DNA of 39,256 nt from Olavius algarvensis associated proteobacterium Delta 3 (GCA_903231505.1 CAFBRK010000189.1:1-39256), one strand, 5' to 3'; counted from the first letter of the stretch, positions 8,305 to 16,424 are shown. The notes: generated by a model not told the origin, from the sequence alone. Numbers and translations: made by a program.

Positions 8305-11298
8305 ATGCCGCATCGACTTGAAATCGCTCTAAAATCAGATCTTCCGGACGCCGAGGGCGAAGGGCTTCGCCAGAAGGCAAAAGATTATTTCGGCCTGCAT
8401 CTGGAAACGGTCCGGACCGTTTCCATCGTTACCCTGGACGCCGACCTCAGTGAAGACCAGCTGGGGAGGATCCGGGAGGAAATTTTCACGAACCCCGTCA
8501 TCCAGGTGTCGTCCTACGACCCGCTGCCCATCGATTTTGACTGGACCATCTGGGTTGGATTTCGCCCGGGGGTTCGGGACAATCCCGGGGCAACGGCGGT
8601 TGAGGCCGTGGAGGATCTACTCGGCATCCACTTTGGCAAGGATGACGCCGTTTACACCTCACAACGCTATTGCATCCTCGGAGACGGCCTTTCGATCGAG
8701 GCCATGGATCGGCTTGCCGGGGAGCTTCTGGCCAACGACATCATACAGCAGTGGAAGATCTTCGAACGGGCGGACTGGGACCCGGCCGTGGGCATCGGCT
8801 GGATTATCCCCAGGGTGATCCTCAACCACACCCCGACGGTCTCCGCCATCACCGTGGCCAGCGATGAGGCCCTCCGGAAGGTCAGCGATGAACGGAATCT
8901 GGCGCTCAATCCGGCCGACATTCCCACGATTCGATCCTATTTCCTCGACGCGCGGGTCCAGTCCGAGCGGTCCCGGGAACACTTGAACGAACCTACGGAC
9001 ATCGAACTGGAATATATTTCCCAGGCCCGCAGCGATCACTGCAATCACAATACGTTTCAGGGGCTCTTTCGCTACCGGGATGTGGGCACCGGCCGGGAAG
9101 AGGTCGTCGACAGCCTTTTCAAGACGTATATCGAAACCCCGACCCGCCGCCTCCAGGCGGAGAAGCCCTGGGTGGTATCCGTACTCTGGGACAACGCCGG
9201 TGTCGGCCGTTTCGACGACAATCACGCGTACGTGATCACCGGAGAAACCCACAATTCCCCGTCCAACATGGAGGCCTACGGCGGTGCGATTACCGGCATC
9301 GTCGGCATTTATCGGGACCCCATGGGCACCGGAAAAGGATCGAAGCTGATCATGGGCAGCTTCGGGTATTGCGTGGGATACCGGGACTATACCGGTGATC
9401 TCAAACCCCACCTGCATCCGCGCCGGCTCCTGGACGGTGTCATCGAGGGGGTCCGCGACGGGGGTAACAAAAGCGGCATTCCCACCACCTTCGGCCAGGT
9501 GGTCTTTCATCCCGGGTACATGGGAAAATGCCTGGTCTTTGTCACGGCGCTGGGGATCATGCCGGCCCTGATTGAGGGGGAGCCCGCCGATCAGAAAACA
9601 ATCCTGCCGGGTGATCTGGCCATCATGTGTGGGGGCCGGGTCGGAAAAGACGGCATCCACGGAGTCACCGCCGCTTCGGAAACCTTCACGGAGAACACGC
9701 CGGCCGGGCATGTCCAGATCGGCGATCCCTACACCCAGAAGAAAATGCACGACTTTCTGCTCGAGACCCGTGATGAGGGGCTGATCCGCTTTATCACCGA
9801 CAACGGCGGCGGCGGGCTGTCGTCTTCCATCGGTGAATCCGCACGATTTTCCAACGGTTGCCACGTCCAGCTCGAGAAGGTGCCCCTCAAATACGACGGT
9901 CTCGACCAGTGGGAGATCTGGATCTCCGAATCCCAGGAGAGGATGACCGTGGTGATCGATCCGAAGAACCTGGATCGCTTCATGGCCCTGTCCCGGAAAC
10001 ACGGGGTGGAGAGCACGGTCATCGGCACCTACACGGATTCGGGAAAAATACACATCACCTATGACGGTCGCACGTGTGCCTACGTGGAACTGGACCTGCT
10101 CACGTCCGGATTCCCCCAGTGGAAATTCGATGCTGAGTGGTATAGCCCTGACATCAGAGGACTTTTTGAGCCGGTCACCTCTGAGCCGGACAGGTATGGA
10201 CAGCTCCTGCGCGACCTTCTGTCCCGCCCCAATGTCTGTTCCCGGGAGTGGATCTTCCGGCAATATGATCACGAAGTGCAGGGCGGCAGCGTGATAAAAC
10301 CCCTCGTCGGTGCAGAGCGGGACATCCCCTCCGATGCGGCCGTGCTGAGACCGGTTCTCGATTCCTCCCGCGGCCTGGCATTTGCCCAGGCCCTGCTGCC
10401 GGCCTATTCCCGGATCGATGCCTACCACATGACCACCTGTACCATCGATGAAGCGGTGCGCCGGCTGATTGCGGTGGGCGCCGGCTTGGATCATATCGCC
10501 GGAGTGGACAACTTTTGCTGGCCCAATATCCAGTACGATCCGGTGACGAACCCGGACGGTACATTCAAGGCGGCCCAGCTGGTCCGGTCCTGCCGGGCGC
10601 TAAAAGATCTGTGCCTGGCATACGGGATTCCCCTGCTGTCCGGGAAGGACAGCATGTACGTGGACGGAAATCTCCGGGGGACCTACGGGGAGACCCACAA
10701 GGTGTCGGCCCTGGAAACCCTCCAGTTCTCCACCACCGGGGTCGTGGATGACATATCCCGATGCGTCACGCTGGATGCCAAAGCTGCAGGCGATCTGGTG
10801 TACGTGCTCGGAGTCACCCGGGACGAACTGGGGGCGTCGGAATTTTATGAGCATTTCGGATACTTGGGTAAAAACGTGCCTCACGTGGACCCGGACTCCT
10901 GCCGGGAGTTGTACCAGAGGCTGACCCGGGCCATCCAGGAAGAACGGGTAGCCTCGGCACACGGCATTTATCGGGGCGGGTTGGGCGTGCACCTGGCCAT
11001 GGTCGCCATGGGTGGGAACCTGGGGCTGGATATCCGTCTCGGGGAGCTGCCGGCGGACCAACCCCTCCGAAACGACATTCTTTTGTTCTCCGAGTCCGCG
11101 GGCAGGTTTATCGTCACCGTGGATCCGACCCGAAAGGCAGAATTTGAGAGTATTTTCAAGGGGCTTGCCTGCGCCTGCGTGGGCCGGACCACAGAAAAGC
11201 CCGAATTGACCATTGCCGGCACGGACGGGTCCAAGCTGCTTTCGGTTCCGGTGGATGACCTGAAAGAGGCGTGGAAATCCCCGTTTCAGGATCTTTGA
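8305..11298 (+). CDS. purL: Phosphoribosylformylglycinamidine synthase, PurL with fused PurS-like domains
   Basis: ATP-dependent amidotransferase subunit converting FGAR to FGAM in purine synthesis, using ammonia from PurQ. The 997-residue product has two PurS-like segments at the N-terminus (about residues 1-70 and 75-155), then the synthetase core: QARSDHCNHNTF near 240, GETHNSPS at 313, GGRVGKDGIHG, DNGGGGLSSSIGES near 499, WEIWISESQERM, and LLSGKDSMYVDG in the second half. It lacks the C-terminal glutaminase of the 1300-residue enterobacterial enzyme; that part is the separate purQ. The ATG gives the family N-terminus MPHR but has no ribosome binding site, because a repeat array abuts it. 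Its TGA stop lies in the first unit of the following array. Confidence 0.96.
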   Translation: MPHRLEIALKSDLPDAEGEGLRQKAKDYFGLHLETVRTVSIVTLDADLSEDQLGRIREEIFTNPVIQVSSYDPLPIDFDWTIWVGFRPGVRDNPGATAVEAVEDLLGIHFGKDDAVYTSQRYCILGDGLSIEAMDRLAGELLANDIIQQWKIFERADWDPAVGIGWIIPRVILNHTPTVSAITVASDEALRKVSDERNLALNPADIPTIRSYFLDARVQSERSREHLNEPTDIELEYISQARSDHCNHNTFQGLFRYRDVGTGREEVVDSLFKTYIETPTRRLQAEKPWVVSVLWDNAGVGRFDDNHAYVITGETHNSPSNMEAYGGAITGIVGIYRDPMGTGKGSKLIMGSFGYCVGYRDYTGDLKPHLHPRRLLDGVIEGVRDGGNKSGIPTTFGQVVFHPGYMGKCLVFVTALGIMPALIEGEPADQKTILPGDLAIMCGGRVGKDGIHGVTAASETFTENTPAGHVQIGDPYTQKKMHDFLLETRDEGLIRFITDNGGGGLSSSIGESARFSNGCHVQLEKVPLKYDGLDQWEIWISESQERMTVVIDPKNLDRFMALSRKHGVESTVIGTYTDSGKIHITYDGRTCAYVELDLLTSGFPQWKFDAEWYSPDIRGLFEPVTSEPDRYGQLLRDLLSRPNVCSREWIFRQYDHEVQGGSVIKPLVGAERDIPSDAAVLRPVLDSSRGLAFAQALLPAYSRIDAYHMTTCTIDEAVRRLIAVGAGLDHIAGVDNFCWPNIQYDPVTNPDGTFKAAQLVRSCRALKDLCLAYGIPLLSGKDSMYVDGNLRGTYGETHKVSALETLQFSTTGVVDDISRCVTLDAKAAGDLVYVLGVTRDELGASEFYEHFGYLGKNVPHVDPDSCRELYQRLTRAIQEERVASAHGIYRGGLGVHLAMVAMGGNLGLDIRLGELPADQPLRNDILLFSESAGRFIVTVDPTRKAEFESIFKGLACACVGRTTEKPELTIAGTDGSKLLSVPVDDLKEAWKSPFQDL

Positions 11299-11466
11299 TA
11301 CTGGTTTCTGGATACTCGCCCGCCTCTGGCGGGCTGGATGCTGGATGCTGGATGCTGACTGGATACTGGATCCTGGATGCTGGATGCTGACTGGATACTG
11401 GATGCTTGATACTTGATACTGGATGCTCGCCCGTCCGCCTGAGGCGGATAAACCTTTGGCGGGCTG
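11293..11466. repeat. Mosaic tandem-repeat block III, after purL
   Basis: A 7-nt array (CTTGATA, CTGGTTT, CTGGATA, CTGGATG) begins at the purL stop codon and runs to about 11426. It is broken by the hairpin GCCCGCC-tct-GGCGGGC (about 11318-11334) and followed by a second, nested hairpin region with GTCCGCC-tga-GGCGGA (about 11429-11450) and GGCGGGC near 11458-11464. Several 21-nt double or triple units are almost identical. Confidence 0.9.
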
Positions 11467-11480
11467 GATATTGTGCACAA

Positions 11481-11524
11481 ACCGGGCAGATAGGTAACAC
11501 TTAAACCGGGAGCATCGGTAGCAC
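11481..11524. repeat. 24-nt imperfect direct repeat, possibly an insertion-sequence end
   Basis: Two related 20-nt words, 11481-11500 (ending AGGTAACAC) and 11505-11524 (ending CGGTAGCAC), both begin with ACCGGG and match at about 15 of 20 positions. In reverse complement this reads GTGCTACCGATGCTCCCGG, a wording I associate with IS481-like element ends. No transposase is present, so this would be a remnant; the assignment is from memory and weak. Confidence 0.35.
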
Positions 11525-11561
11525 ATTATACTCAAGAACCGCAGCTCATGGGGAATAGGAA

Positions 11562-11939
11562 ATGAGCTATAGAAACCTTGAAGTCTGGCAGCTTGCTGAA
11601 AAGATGGTTATCGATGTTCACCGTATGACTATTGAAAAGCTACCTAAATTCGAAATGTTTGAAGGGGGAAGCCAGATCAGAAGGTCATCAAAATCCGTAA
11701 AGTCGGCAATTGTCGAGGGGTACGGGAGAAGGCGATACAAGCAAGAATTCCTTAAATTCCTAACATATGCACTCGGATCGAACGATGAAACCATGGATCA
11801 TCTGGAAACCCTACAAAAGACCGGATCATTGCAGGACCAGAAACTATTTGCGTCACTTCACGATCAAATCGACCTTTTGGGGAAAAAGCTAAATTTGTTT
11901 ATCCGCTCTGTCAGAGAACAACACGTGAGTGAGAAGTAA
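11562..11939 (+). CDS. Four-helix-bundle protein (S23/IVS family)
   Basis: The 125-residue product belongs to the four-helix-bundle family first known from intervening sequences of 23S rRNA. Seen are the family N-terminus [20 protein letters not shown], the [19 protein letters not shown] core (family form: Q-RR-s-S-p-NiaEG-GR), and [20 protein letters not shown]. It is predicted to be helical and soluble and to form oligomers; the cellular role of free-standing members is not established. The gene is clearly richer in A and T than purL and purQ, and it sits between them with repeat arrays on both sides, which suggests acquisition. GGGGA at 11550-11554 is a plausible ribosome binding site. The same fold is used by Avd of diversity-generating retroelements, but no reverse transcriptase is present here. 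Confidence 0.85.
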   Translation: MSYRNLEVWQLAEKMVIDVHRMTIEKLPKFEMFEGGSQIRRSSKSVKSAIVEGYGRRRYKQEFLKFLTYALGSNDETMDHLETLQKTGSLQDQKLFASLHDQIDLLGKKLNLFIRSVREQHVSEK

Positions 11940-11977
11940 ATAGAGTTTTGAAGTTACAGAAGAGTAAAGGATTATAG

Positions 11978-12865
11978 ATGCCTCACATAAAGAACTCCTC
12001 CCATCCAGCATCCAGCATCCAGGATCCAGTATCCAGTCAGCATCCAGCATCCGCCGTTAAGGCGTTAGTCTTAACCGGCTATGGTCTCAACTGTGATCAT
12101 GAAACCGCCTATGCCTTTGAACTGGCCGGGGCCCGGGCAGAGCGGGTGCACATCAATTCGCTCATCGACGGGAGTCGGCGTCTGGCCGATTTTCAGATTA
12201 TGGCCTTTGTCGGCGGATTCAGCTGGGGAGACGACCACGGCGCCGGCGTCATCCAGGCGGTGCGGATGCGGACCACGATTGGTGAGACCATTATAGAGTT
12301 TGTCGAAGACGGGAACCTGGTCATCGGCATCTGCAACGGTTTCCAGGCGCTGGTCAATCTGGGGCTGTTGCCCGGCCTGGATGGGGATTACCGGTCCCGC
12401 ACGGTGGCCCTGTCCACCAACGATCGCGGCAGGTTCCGAAACGACTGGGTCCATCTCAAAGCGAACCCGGAATCTCCCTGTGTGTTCACCCGGGGGCTTC
12501 AGCAGTTGGATCTTCCCATACGACACGGCGAAGGGAAACTCTATGCCGAATCCGGGGTCGTGGATCGGCTCATCGCGGGCGGCCAGGTGGTCCTGCAATA
12601 CACCCTGCCGGACGGCACGTTGGCCGGCGGCGCCTTTCCGTTCAATCCCAACGGCTCGGTTCACGATATTGCCGGGATCTGCGACCCCACCGGGCGCATA
12701 TTTGGGCTGATGCCCCACCCGGAAGCCTATAACCACTGGACCAACCACCCGGGTTGGCCCCGGGAAAAGGAAACACGAAAGCGCCGGGGTCTGCCCACCC
12801 CCTCCGGTCCCACCGTCGGCATCCGGGTGTTTCAAAATGCAGTGGACTTTGTCAGGAATCGGTAG
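11978..12865 (+). CDS. purQ: Phosphoribosylformylglycinamidine synthase glutaminase subunit PurQ
   Basis: Class I glutamine amidotransferase that supplies ammonia to PurL. The domain starts at about residue 27 (VKALVLTGYGLNCDHE). It has FVGGFSWGDDHGAG, the nucleophile Cys119 in IGICNGFQAL, and His247/Glu249 in LMPHPEAY, so the catalytic triad is complete. The 295-residue length includes an unusual first 26 residues: MPHIKN, then HPASSIQDPVSSQHPAS, which is the translation of a 7-nt CATCCAG array (11999-12053). No other ATG, GTG or TTG exists between 11978 and the domain, and AAAGG at 11966-11970 fits ATG 11978. The array has therefore probably replaced the native start region. Gain or loss of one 7-nt unit would shift the frame. 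Confidence 0.93.
   Translation: MPHIKNSSHPASSIQDPVSSQHPASAVKALVLTGYGLNCDHETAYAFELAGARAERVHINSLIDGSRRLADFQIMAFVGGFSWGDDHGAGVIQAVRMRTTIGETIIEFVEDGNLVIGICNGFQALVNLGLLPGLDGDYRSRTVALSTNDRGRFRNDWVHLKANPESPCVFTRGLQQLDLPIRHGEGKLYAESGVVDRLIAGGQVVLQYTLPDGTLAGGAFPFNPNGSVHDIAGICDPTGRIFGLMPHPEAYNHWTNHPGWPREKETRKRRGLPTPSGPTVGIRVFQNAVDFVRNR
11999..12053 (+). repeat. 7-nt tandem array inside the purQ coding region
   Basis: Units CATCCAG, CATCCAG, GATCCAG, TATCCAG, then TCAG and CATCCAG occupy 11999-12053, all in the purQ reading frame as the peptide ASSIQDPVSSQHPAS. It is the complement orientation of the CTGGATG arrays seen after purL. Seven is not a multiple of three, so three units (21 nt) encode one 7-residue repeat. 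Confidence 0.9.
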
Positions 12866-13282
12866 GGCGTCCATCTCTTTGCCGCGGCCTCCTCATGTCT
12901 ATTGAACTCGCTTATTCCCTGCAGCGTGTTGTTGCAACGTGGAATTTGCGCTTAGCGGGGATGCGGAGGCAGCCATTCAGACGTTCCCGAATTCCTATCA
13001 TCTCCACATGCCGGAGCTTAGAATTCGCTTCCTCGTAAAATCGTGAAAACGATTTTACTGTTAACTTTTTTGTAGGGTGTAAAAAATTTTTATGGCCGGC
13101 TTTCCCCCGGCGGCTCCGTTTTCTACTACTTTCTTACGAAGAAGCGCCTTTCCGGAAACGTTTCGATGTGAGCCCCGTGCATTTTTTTTTAATCGTTATT
13201 TACATAGACTTCAATTAGTTATAAACTTTACGAAAATCTGCCGGCATGCCGGCAGGTCCCGAGCCGGTGGATGGTGCTCGAA
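12866..13282. other. Intergenic region between purQ and the pilin operon
   Basis: About 420 nt without a convincing gene. A hairpin GTAAAATCG (13035-13043) / CGATTTTAC (13050-13058), followed by a TTTTTT run near 13065-13071, may terminate the purQ transcript. From 13190 the sequence becomes AT-rich, as is usual upstream of activator-dependent promoters. None of the 7/8-nt arrays occurs here. Confidence 0.5.
13238..13255. promoter_or_regulatory. Perfect 18-bp palindrome upstream of the pilin promoter
   Basis: CTGCCGGCATGCCGGCAG is its own reverse complement and lies 27 nt upstream of the -24 element of the sigma-54-type promoter. It could be an operator or activator site, or a small dispersed palindrome. 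Sigma-54 activators usually bind further upstream, so the position does not decide. I saw no second copy upstream of the duplicated promoter at 17544. Confidence 0.35.
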
Positions 13283-13298
13283 TGGCATGGAAATTGTA
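13283..13298 (+). promoter_or_regulatory. Sigma-54-type (-24/-12) promoter of the minor-pilin operon
   Basis: TGGCATG (13283-13289), four bases (GAAA), then TTGTA (13294-13298) match the RpoN consensus TGGCACG-N4-TTGCW with correct spacing; the -12 GC is GT here. It lies about 27 nt before the ATG of the first pseudopilin. Type IV pilin genes are commonly controlled by RpoN and a PilR-type activator. Nearly the same sequence recurs at 17544. Confidence 0.6.
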
Positions 13299-13324
13299 TC
13301 CTTGGAGCCTGAAGGAGAACTGCT

Positions 13325-13819
13325 ATGAAACATGAATCGGGATTCACCTTGGTTGAGCTTTTGATCGTGATTGCCGTTCTGACCGGCATGCTTCTGGTGT
13401 CTGCAGGGGGCTGGTACAGTTTCGTTCCGGGGTATCGGCTGAGCGCCGCCGCCGGCGATCTTCAGGGGGTTCTGCAACTGTCCAAGCTGCGGGCCATCAA
13501 GGAAAATTCCGTAGTGACCGTGACCCTCAGCGGCGGCACCCCTGTCACCTACGTCGCCTTTGTCGATTTTAACGGCGACGGCACCCTGGACGCCGGCACG
13601 GACATCTCGCTCTTTAACGAGCAATTACACCCAAGTTTATCCCGGGATCCCGACGACAGCGCAGCTCAGATTCAGTTCAACGCCCGTGGGTTTCCCGTTG
13701 CCGCGGGGAGTTTTCTGCTCCTGAATCAACAAAAAGGCAGGGGTGTCGAAGTCAACATTGCCGGTGGAACGACCATGCGGCAAAGCGACGACGGCGGCAC
13801 CAACTGGCAGGACCTTTAA
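13325..13819 (+). CDS. Pseudopilin, GspH/FimT family
   Basis: Minor pilin-like protein of a type IV pilus or type II secretion machine. The class III prepilin leader is short: MKHESG followed by FTLVELLIVIAVLTGMLLV, with cleavage after Gly6 and the conserved Glu at mature position 5. The hydrophobic helix continues to about residue 27. The C-terminal globular part has the GspH/FimT-like QLSKLRAIKENSVVTVTL segment and a DFNGDGTLDAGTD loop that looks like a calcium site. Total 164 residues. It is the first gene after the sigma-54-type promoter; GAAGGAGAA gives a strong ribosome binding site. The next gene pilW follows after 35 nt. Confidence 0.88.
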   Translation: MKHESGFTLVELLIVIAVLTGMLLVSAGGWYSFVPGYRLSAAAGDLQGVLQLSKLRAIKENSVVTVTLSGGTPVTYVAFVDFNGDGTLDAGTDISLFNEQLHPSLSRDPDDSAAQIQFNARGFPVAAGSFLLLNQQKGRGVEVNIAGGTTMRQSDDGGTNWQDL

Positions 13820-13854
13820 TACGAATAGACACAAAGGACAAACCGGGTGAGGTC

Positions 13855-14733
13855 ATGAACCGAAAGAAAACAGATATTCCTGACAGTGGCCGCTTGAAAA
13901 ACAGCGGTTTTACCCTGGTGGAGCTGTTGGTGGCGATGGCTGTCGGCAGCATTGTGATGACCGGCATTTTTTACGTGTTTCGTGCCCAGCAGAACTCGTT
14001 CGTCAGCAATACCCAGGGAGTTCAGATCCAGCAAAACCTGAGGGCGGCGATGTACATGATGGAGCGGGAAATCCGACTGGCCGGATATGCCAGATCGCCC
14101 AGCTCCTGTGTCACCATCACCGTAGCCCAACTGGGCGAAATCAATTTTACCTGGGACGATAATGAGAACGGGACCTGTGACGGCGATCCCGGACCGGGCC
14201 AGAATGCCATAGAAGATCTGGCCTTCGGGATGCCGACCACTGTGGACGCCGACCGTGACGGCGTGCCGGACACCGGTGTCGCCGTGGGGACCATCGGCCG
14301 TCGCATGGGAGGCAGCACCCAGGGCTTCGACCGCATGGCCAACAATATCGAACGGCTCGCCTTCGCCTACGCCTACGATGAAAACCAGGACGGTTCGGTA
14401 GACACCTACACCGCCACCACCACCATTATCTGGGGGTATGACAGCGACAACGACGGGGACCTGGACACCGACATTGCCGGAAACGCCATCAATCCGAATG
14501 TGGCGTTGAATCGCATCCGGATGGTGCGGATCTGGGCTGTGGCGCGATCGGGGCAGCCCCTCCGGAACTTCGGGGGTACCCGAACCTTCATGAACGGTCC
14601 ACCACAGGTGGTTTACGATCCCGGAACAGACAAAAATGCAAGCCCTTACACGACCAACGACAGTTTTATGCGGCGCCAGACCGATACGATCATAAAGTGC
14701 CGCAACATGGGGCTTCGAATCAGCACCTCATAG
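13855..14733 (+). CDS. pilW: Minor pilin PilW-like protein
   Basis: Minor pseudopilin of the priming complex that starts type IV pilus assembly. The leader is cut after Gly18 before FTLVELLVAMAVGSIVMTGIF, Glu at +5. Following is the PilW-typical QQNLRAAMYMMEREIRLAGYAR segment (about residues 62-82). The C-terminal half holds Asp/Asn-rich loops, such as NENGTCDGDPG, DADRDGVPDTG and DSDNDGDLDTD, which resemble calcium-binding loops. The length, 292 residues, is normal for PilW. It lies between gspH-like and pilV-like genes in one operon. Confidence 0.88.
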   Translation: MNRKKTDIPDSGRLKNSGFTLVELLVAMAVGSIVMTGIFYVFRAQQNSFVSNTQGVQIQQNLRAAMYMMEREIRLAGYARSPSSCVTITVAQLGEINFTWDDNENGTCDGDPGPGQNAIEDLAFGMPTTVDADRDGVPDTGVAVGTIGRRMGGSTQGFDRMANNIERLAFAYAYDENQDGSVDTYTATTTIIWGYDSDNDGDLDTDIAGNAINPNVALNRIRMVRIWAVARSGQPLRNFGGTRTFMNGPPQVVYDPGTDKNASPYTTNDSFMRRQTDTIIKCRNMGLRISTS

Positions 14734-14774
14734 GGCCGGTTGCCCGAAACGGGAAACGCAACGGGGTTTACGCC

Positions 14775-15221
14775 ATGAAAACAGATCCAGCCAACAACAC
14801 CCACGGGGCTCGAAACGAAGGCGGATTCACGCTTCTGGAAGTCATCATCGCCATTTCCATATTCATGGTCGGTCTTCTGGCCATCGGCAGCATGCAGACG
14901 CGGGCCCTTCTTGGAAACTCCTTTTCACGGGACGTTACCGAGGCGGTCAACATCGCCATGCGCACCGCCGAAGACCTGATGGCCATTCGATGGGACACGG
15001 CCAGCAAGGATACGCGGTTGGACCCTGCCGGGGGTACCTACACGATCAACATCAATGACGGCCGTCAGCGGTTTGCGGTGGATGTCACCCCGGCCTATGT
15101 CGGCGGGTACGGGACGGAAGCGGCCCTCAAGATCACCATTGTCGTGAGGTGGCCGAGGACCGCCCCTGCGGCGAACCAGAAGTCCGTCACTTACGAGCAA
15201 TTTCGCACGGAGTCCATATGA
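14775..15221 (+). CDS. pilV: Minor pilin PilV-like protein
   Basis: 148-residue type IV minor pilin. Leader MKTDPANNTHGARNEGG is followed by FTLLEVIIAISIFMVGLLAIGSMQ, the usual PilV N-terminus, with Glu at mature position 5. The rest is a small beta-rich domain with VAVRWP-like ending (IVVRWPRTAPA), typical of PilV. ATG 14775 is chosen because it gives a normal prepilin leader; the frame is open from 14697, inside the end of pilW. Its TGA overlaps a possible upstream start of pilX. Confidence 0.85.
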   Translation: MKTDPANNTHGARNEGGFTLLEVIIAISIFMVGLLAIGSMQTRALLGNSFSRDVTEAVNIAMRTAEDLMAIRWDTASKDTRLDPAGGTYTININDGRQRFAVDVTPAYVGGYGTEAALKITIVVRWPRTAPAANQKSVTYEQFRTESI

Positions 15222-15253
15222 CCCGGCGGTTCACAGCACGAGGGAGATGTTCG

Positions 15254-15811
15254 ATGACGTCGATAACGCACGCAGTTCGCAACGAAGACGGCACCGTCAT
15301 GGTGATCGCGCTGCTGATCATGGCCATCCTGACGATCCTGGGGCTTTCGGCCATCGACACCAGCAATGTGGAGATCCAGATCACCAGCAACGAGCGGATC
15401 TACAAACGTAATTTCTACAAGGCCGAAGCCGCGGTGATCGCCGCCGCCCAGCAGCTTGAGGAGTCCACCCCCAGCCAGCTGGCCAACGTGTCCAACATCG
15501 ACTGGCTCATCAACACCGACTTCGATGCGGACAACATGCAGTATCAGACCCCCGCCGGCACCTGGGTTTCTCTTCAGGACGTCAGCGGCGACTGGATCGA
15601 TCCGCCGGCAGTGAACGGAATTGTGGGGCAGGTGGCTTCCGGCGACAGCGATTATGCCGCGTCCCGCTTTGTGGTCCTTGAAACCACCGGTTTCATTGAC
15701 CTGACCGCTCCGAGCAACATGCACTCGTACGAGATTTACGGATTCTACGACTCCCAGGGCGCGGACCGCGGCCAGGTGGTCGTTGAAATCGGATACAAGC
15801 GCAGATTCTAG
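15254..15811 (+). CDS. pilX: PilX-like minor pilin
   Basis: 185-residue protein with the PilX N-terminal pattern: NEDG, then a hydrophobic helix TVMVIALLIMAILTILGLSAIDTSNVEIQ, without the FTLVE motif. After it come RNFYKAEAAVIAAAQQLEES, conserved in PilX N-terminal domains, and a variable C-terminal domain. In Pseudomonas and Neisseria, PilX-type proteins act with PilV, PilW and PilY1 in pilus priming and adhesion. ATG 15254 has GAGGGAGA at 15239-15246; an alternative ATG at 15218 overlaps the pilV stop. Order pilW-pilV-pilX matches other minor-pilin operons. Confidence 0.85.
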   Translation: MTSITHAVRNEDGTVMVIALLIMAILTILGLSAIDTSNVEIQITSNERIYKRNFYKAEAAVIAAAQQLEESTPSQLANVSNIDWLINTDFDADNMQYQTPAGTWVSLQDVSGDWIDPPAVNGIVGQVASGDSDYAASRFVVLETTGFIDLTAPSNMHSYEIYGFYDSQGADRGQVVVEIGYKRRF

Positions 15812-15861
15812 GTGCTTCGATAAACACCTACACACTGAAATCATTTTCTGGAGAAAAGACG

Positions 15862-16389
15862 ATGATGCGGATTACTGGAATCATGGTGCTGTTTCTTGTG
15901 CTGGTTGCCTGGCCGGGCTCTTCGACGGCCGAGTTCTATCGATACTACGATGAAAACGGGGCGCTGCGGTTTACCGACAATCTTGCCGAGGTGCCGGAAG
16001 ACCAGCAACCCCAGGTCAAACGCTATCAGGAGGAGGACGATTACCTGACTCCCCGGCAGCGGGCCGAAAAAGCCAGAAATCAAGCCAAAGCGCAGATAGA
16101 GCGGGAAAACCTGGAAAAAAACGATAGAAAAACGGCGGCCATCCGGAACGTAAAAATCAAGGACACCGATGACCTGAAGTCGGTCCGGGAAGAATTGGAC
16201 GGAGATTTTGCAGGTCTCGAGGACAGGCGGAAAGCGCTCCAGGCCAAGCGGGATTCCCTGACCACACCGGAAGAGGTCCGTGAGTACCAGACTCAAGTCC
16301 GGAAGCTGAATGAAGACATCCAGCGCTTCGAAGTGCGCCGGCAGGAATTCATCAGAAAGGCAAAGGAGTATAACGCCCTCGTAAACTAG
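15862..16389 (+). CDS. Secreted DUF4124-domain coiled-coil protein
   Basis: 175 residues with an N-terminal signal peptide (MMRITGIMVLFLVLVAWPGSSTA, cleavage about residue 23), then the DUF4124 motif EFYRYYDENGALRFTDNLAEVPE (about 24-46). The rest is strongly charged with heptad-like helices (about 60-175) that should form a coiled coil. DUF4124 proteins are periplasmic and often lie in pilus or secretion loci; their function is not established. Last gene of the minor-pilin operon, followed after about 35 nt by a strong terminator. A second ATG directly follows the first. Confidence 0.75.
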   Translation: MMRITGIMVLFLVLVAWPGSSTAEFYRYYDENGALRFTDNLAEVPEDQQPQVKRYQEEDDYLTPRQRAEKARNQAKAQIERENLEKNDRKTAAIRNVKIKDTDDLKSVREELDGDFAGLEDRRKALQAKRDSLTTPEEVREYQTQVRKLNEDIQRFEVRRQEFIRKAKEYNALVN

Positions 16390-16424
16390 CCCGAACATTG
16401 CGTGAGTTTTTTTAATGGATTTGC

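Noticed and set aside
8659..10494. Minus-strand open frame of 611 codons opposite purL
   Set aside because: Shadow of purL, whose motifs are complete on the plus strand.
11562..11939. Diversity-generating retroelement (Avd accessory protein)
   Set aside because: The protein fold family fits, but there is no reverse transcriptase and no template/variable repeat pair with adenine-specific differences in the window.
12754..13038. Plus-strand frame of 94 codons after purQ
   Set aside because: It starts inside purQ in another frame and continues into intergenic DNA without any ribosome binding site or motif.
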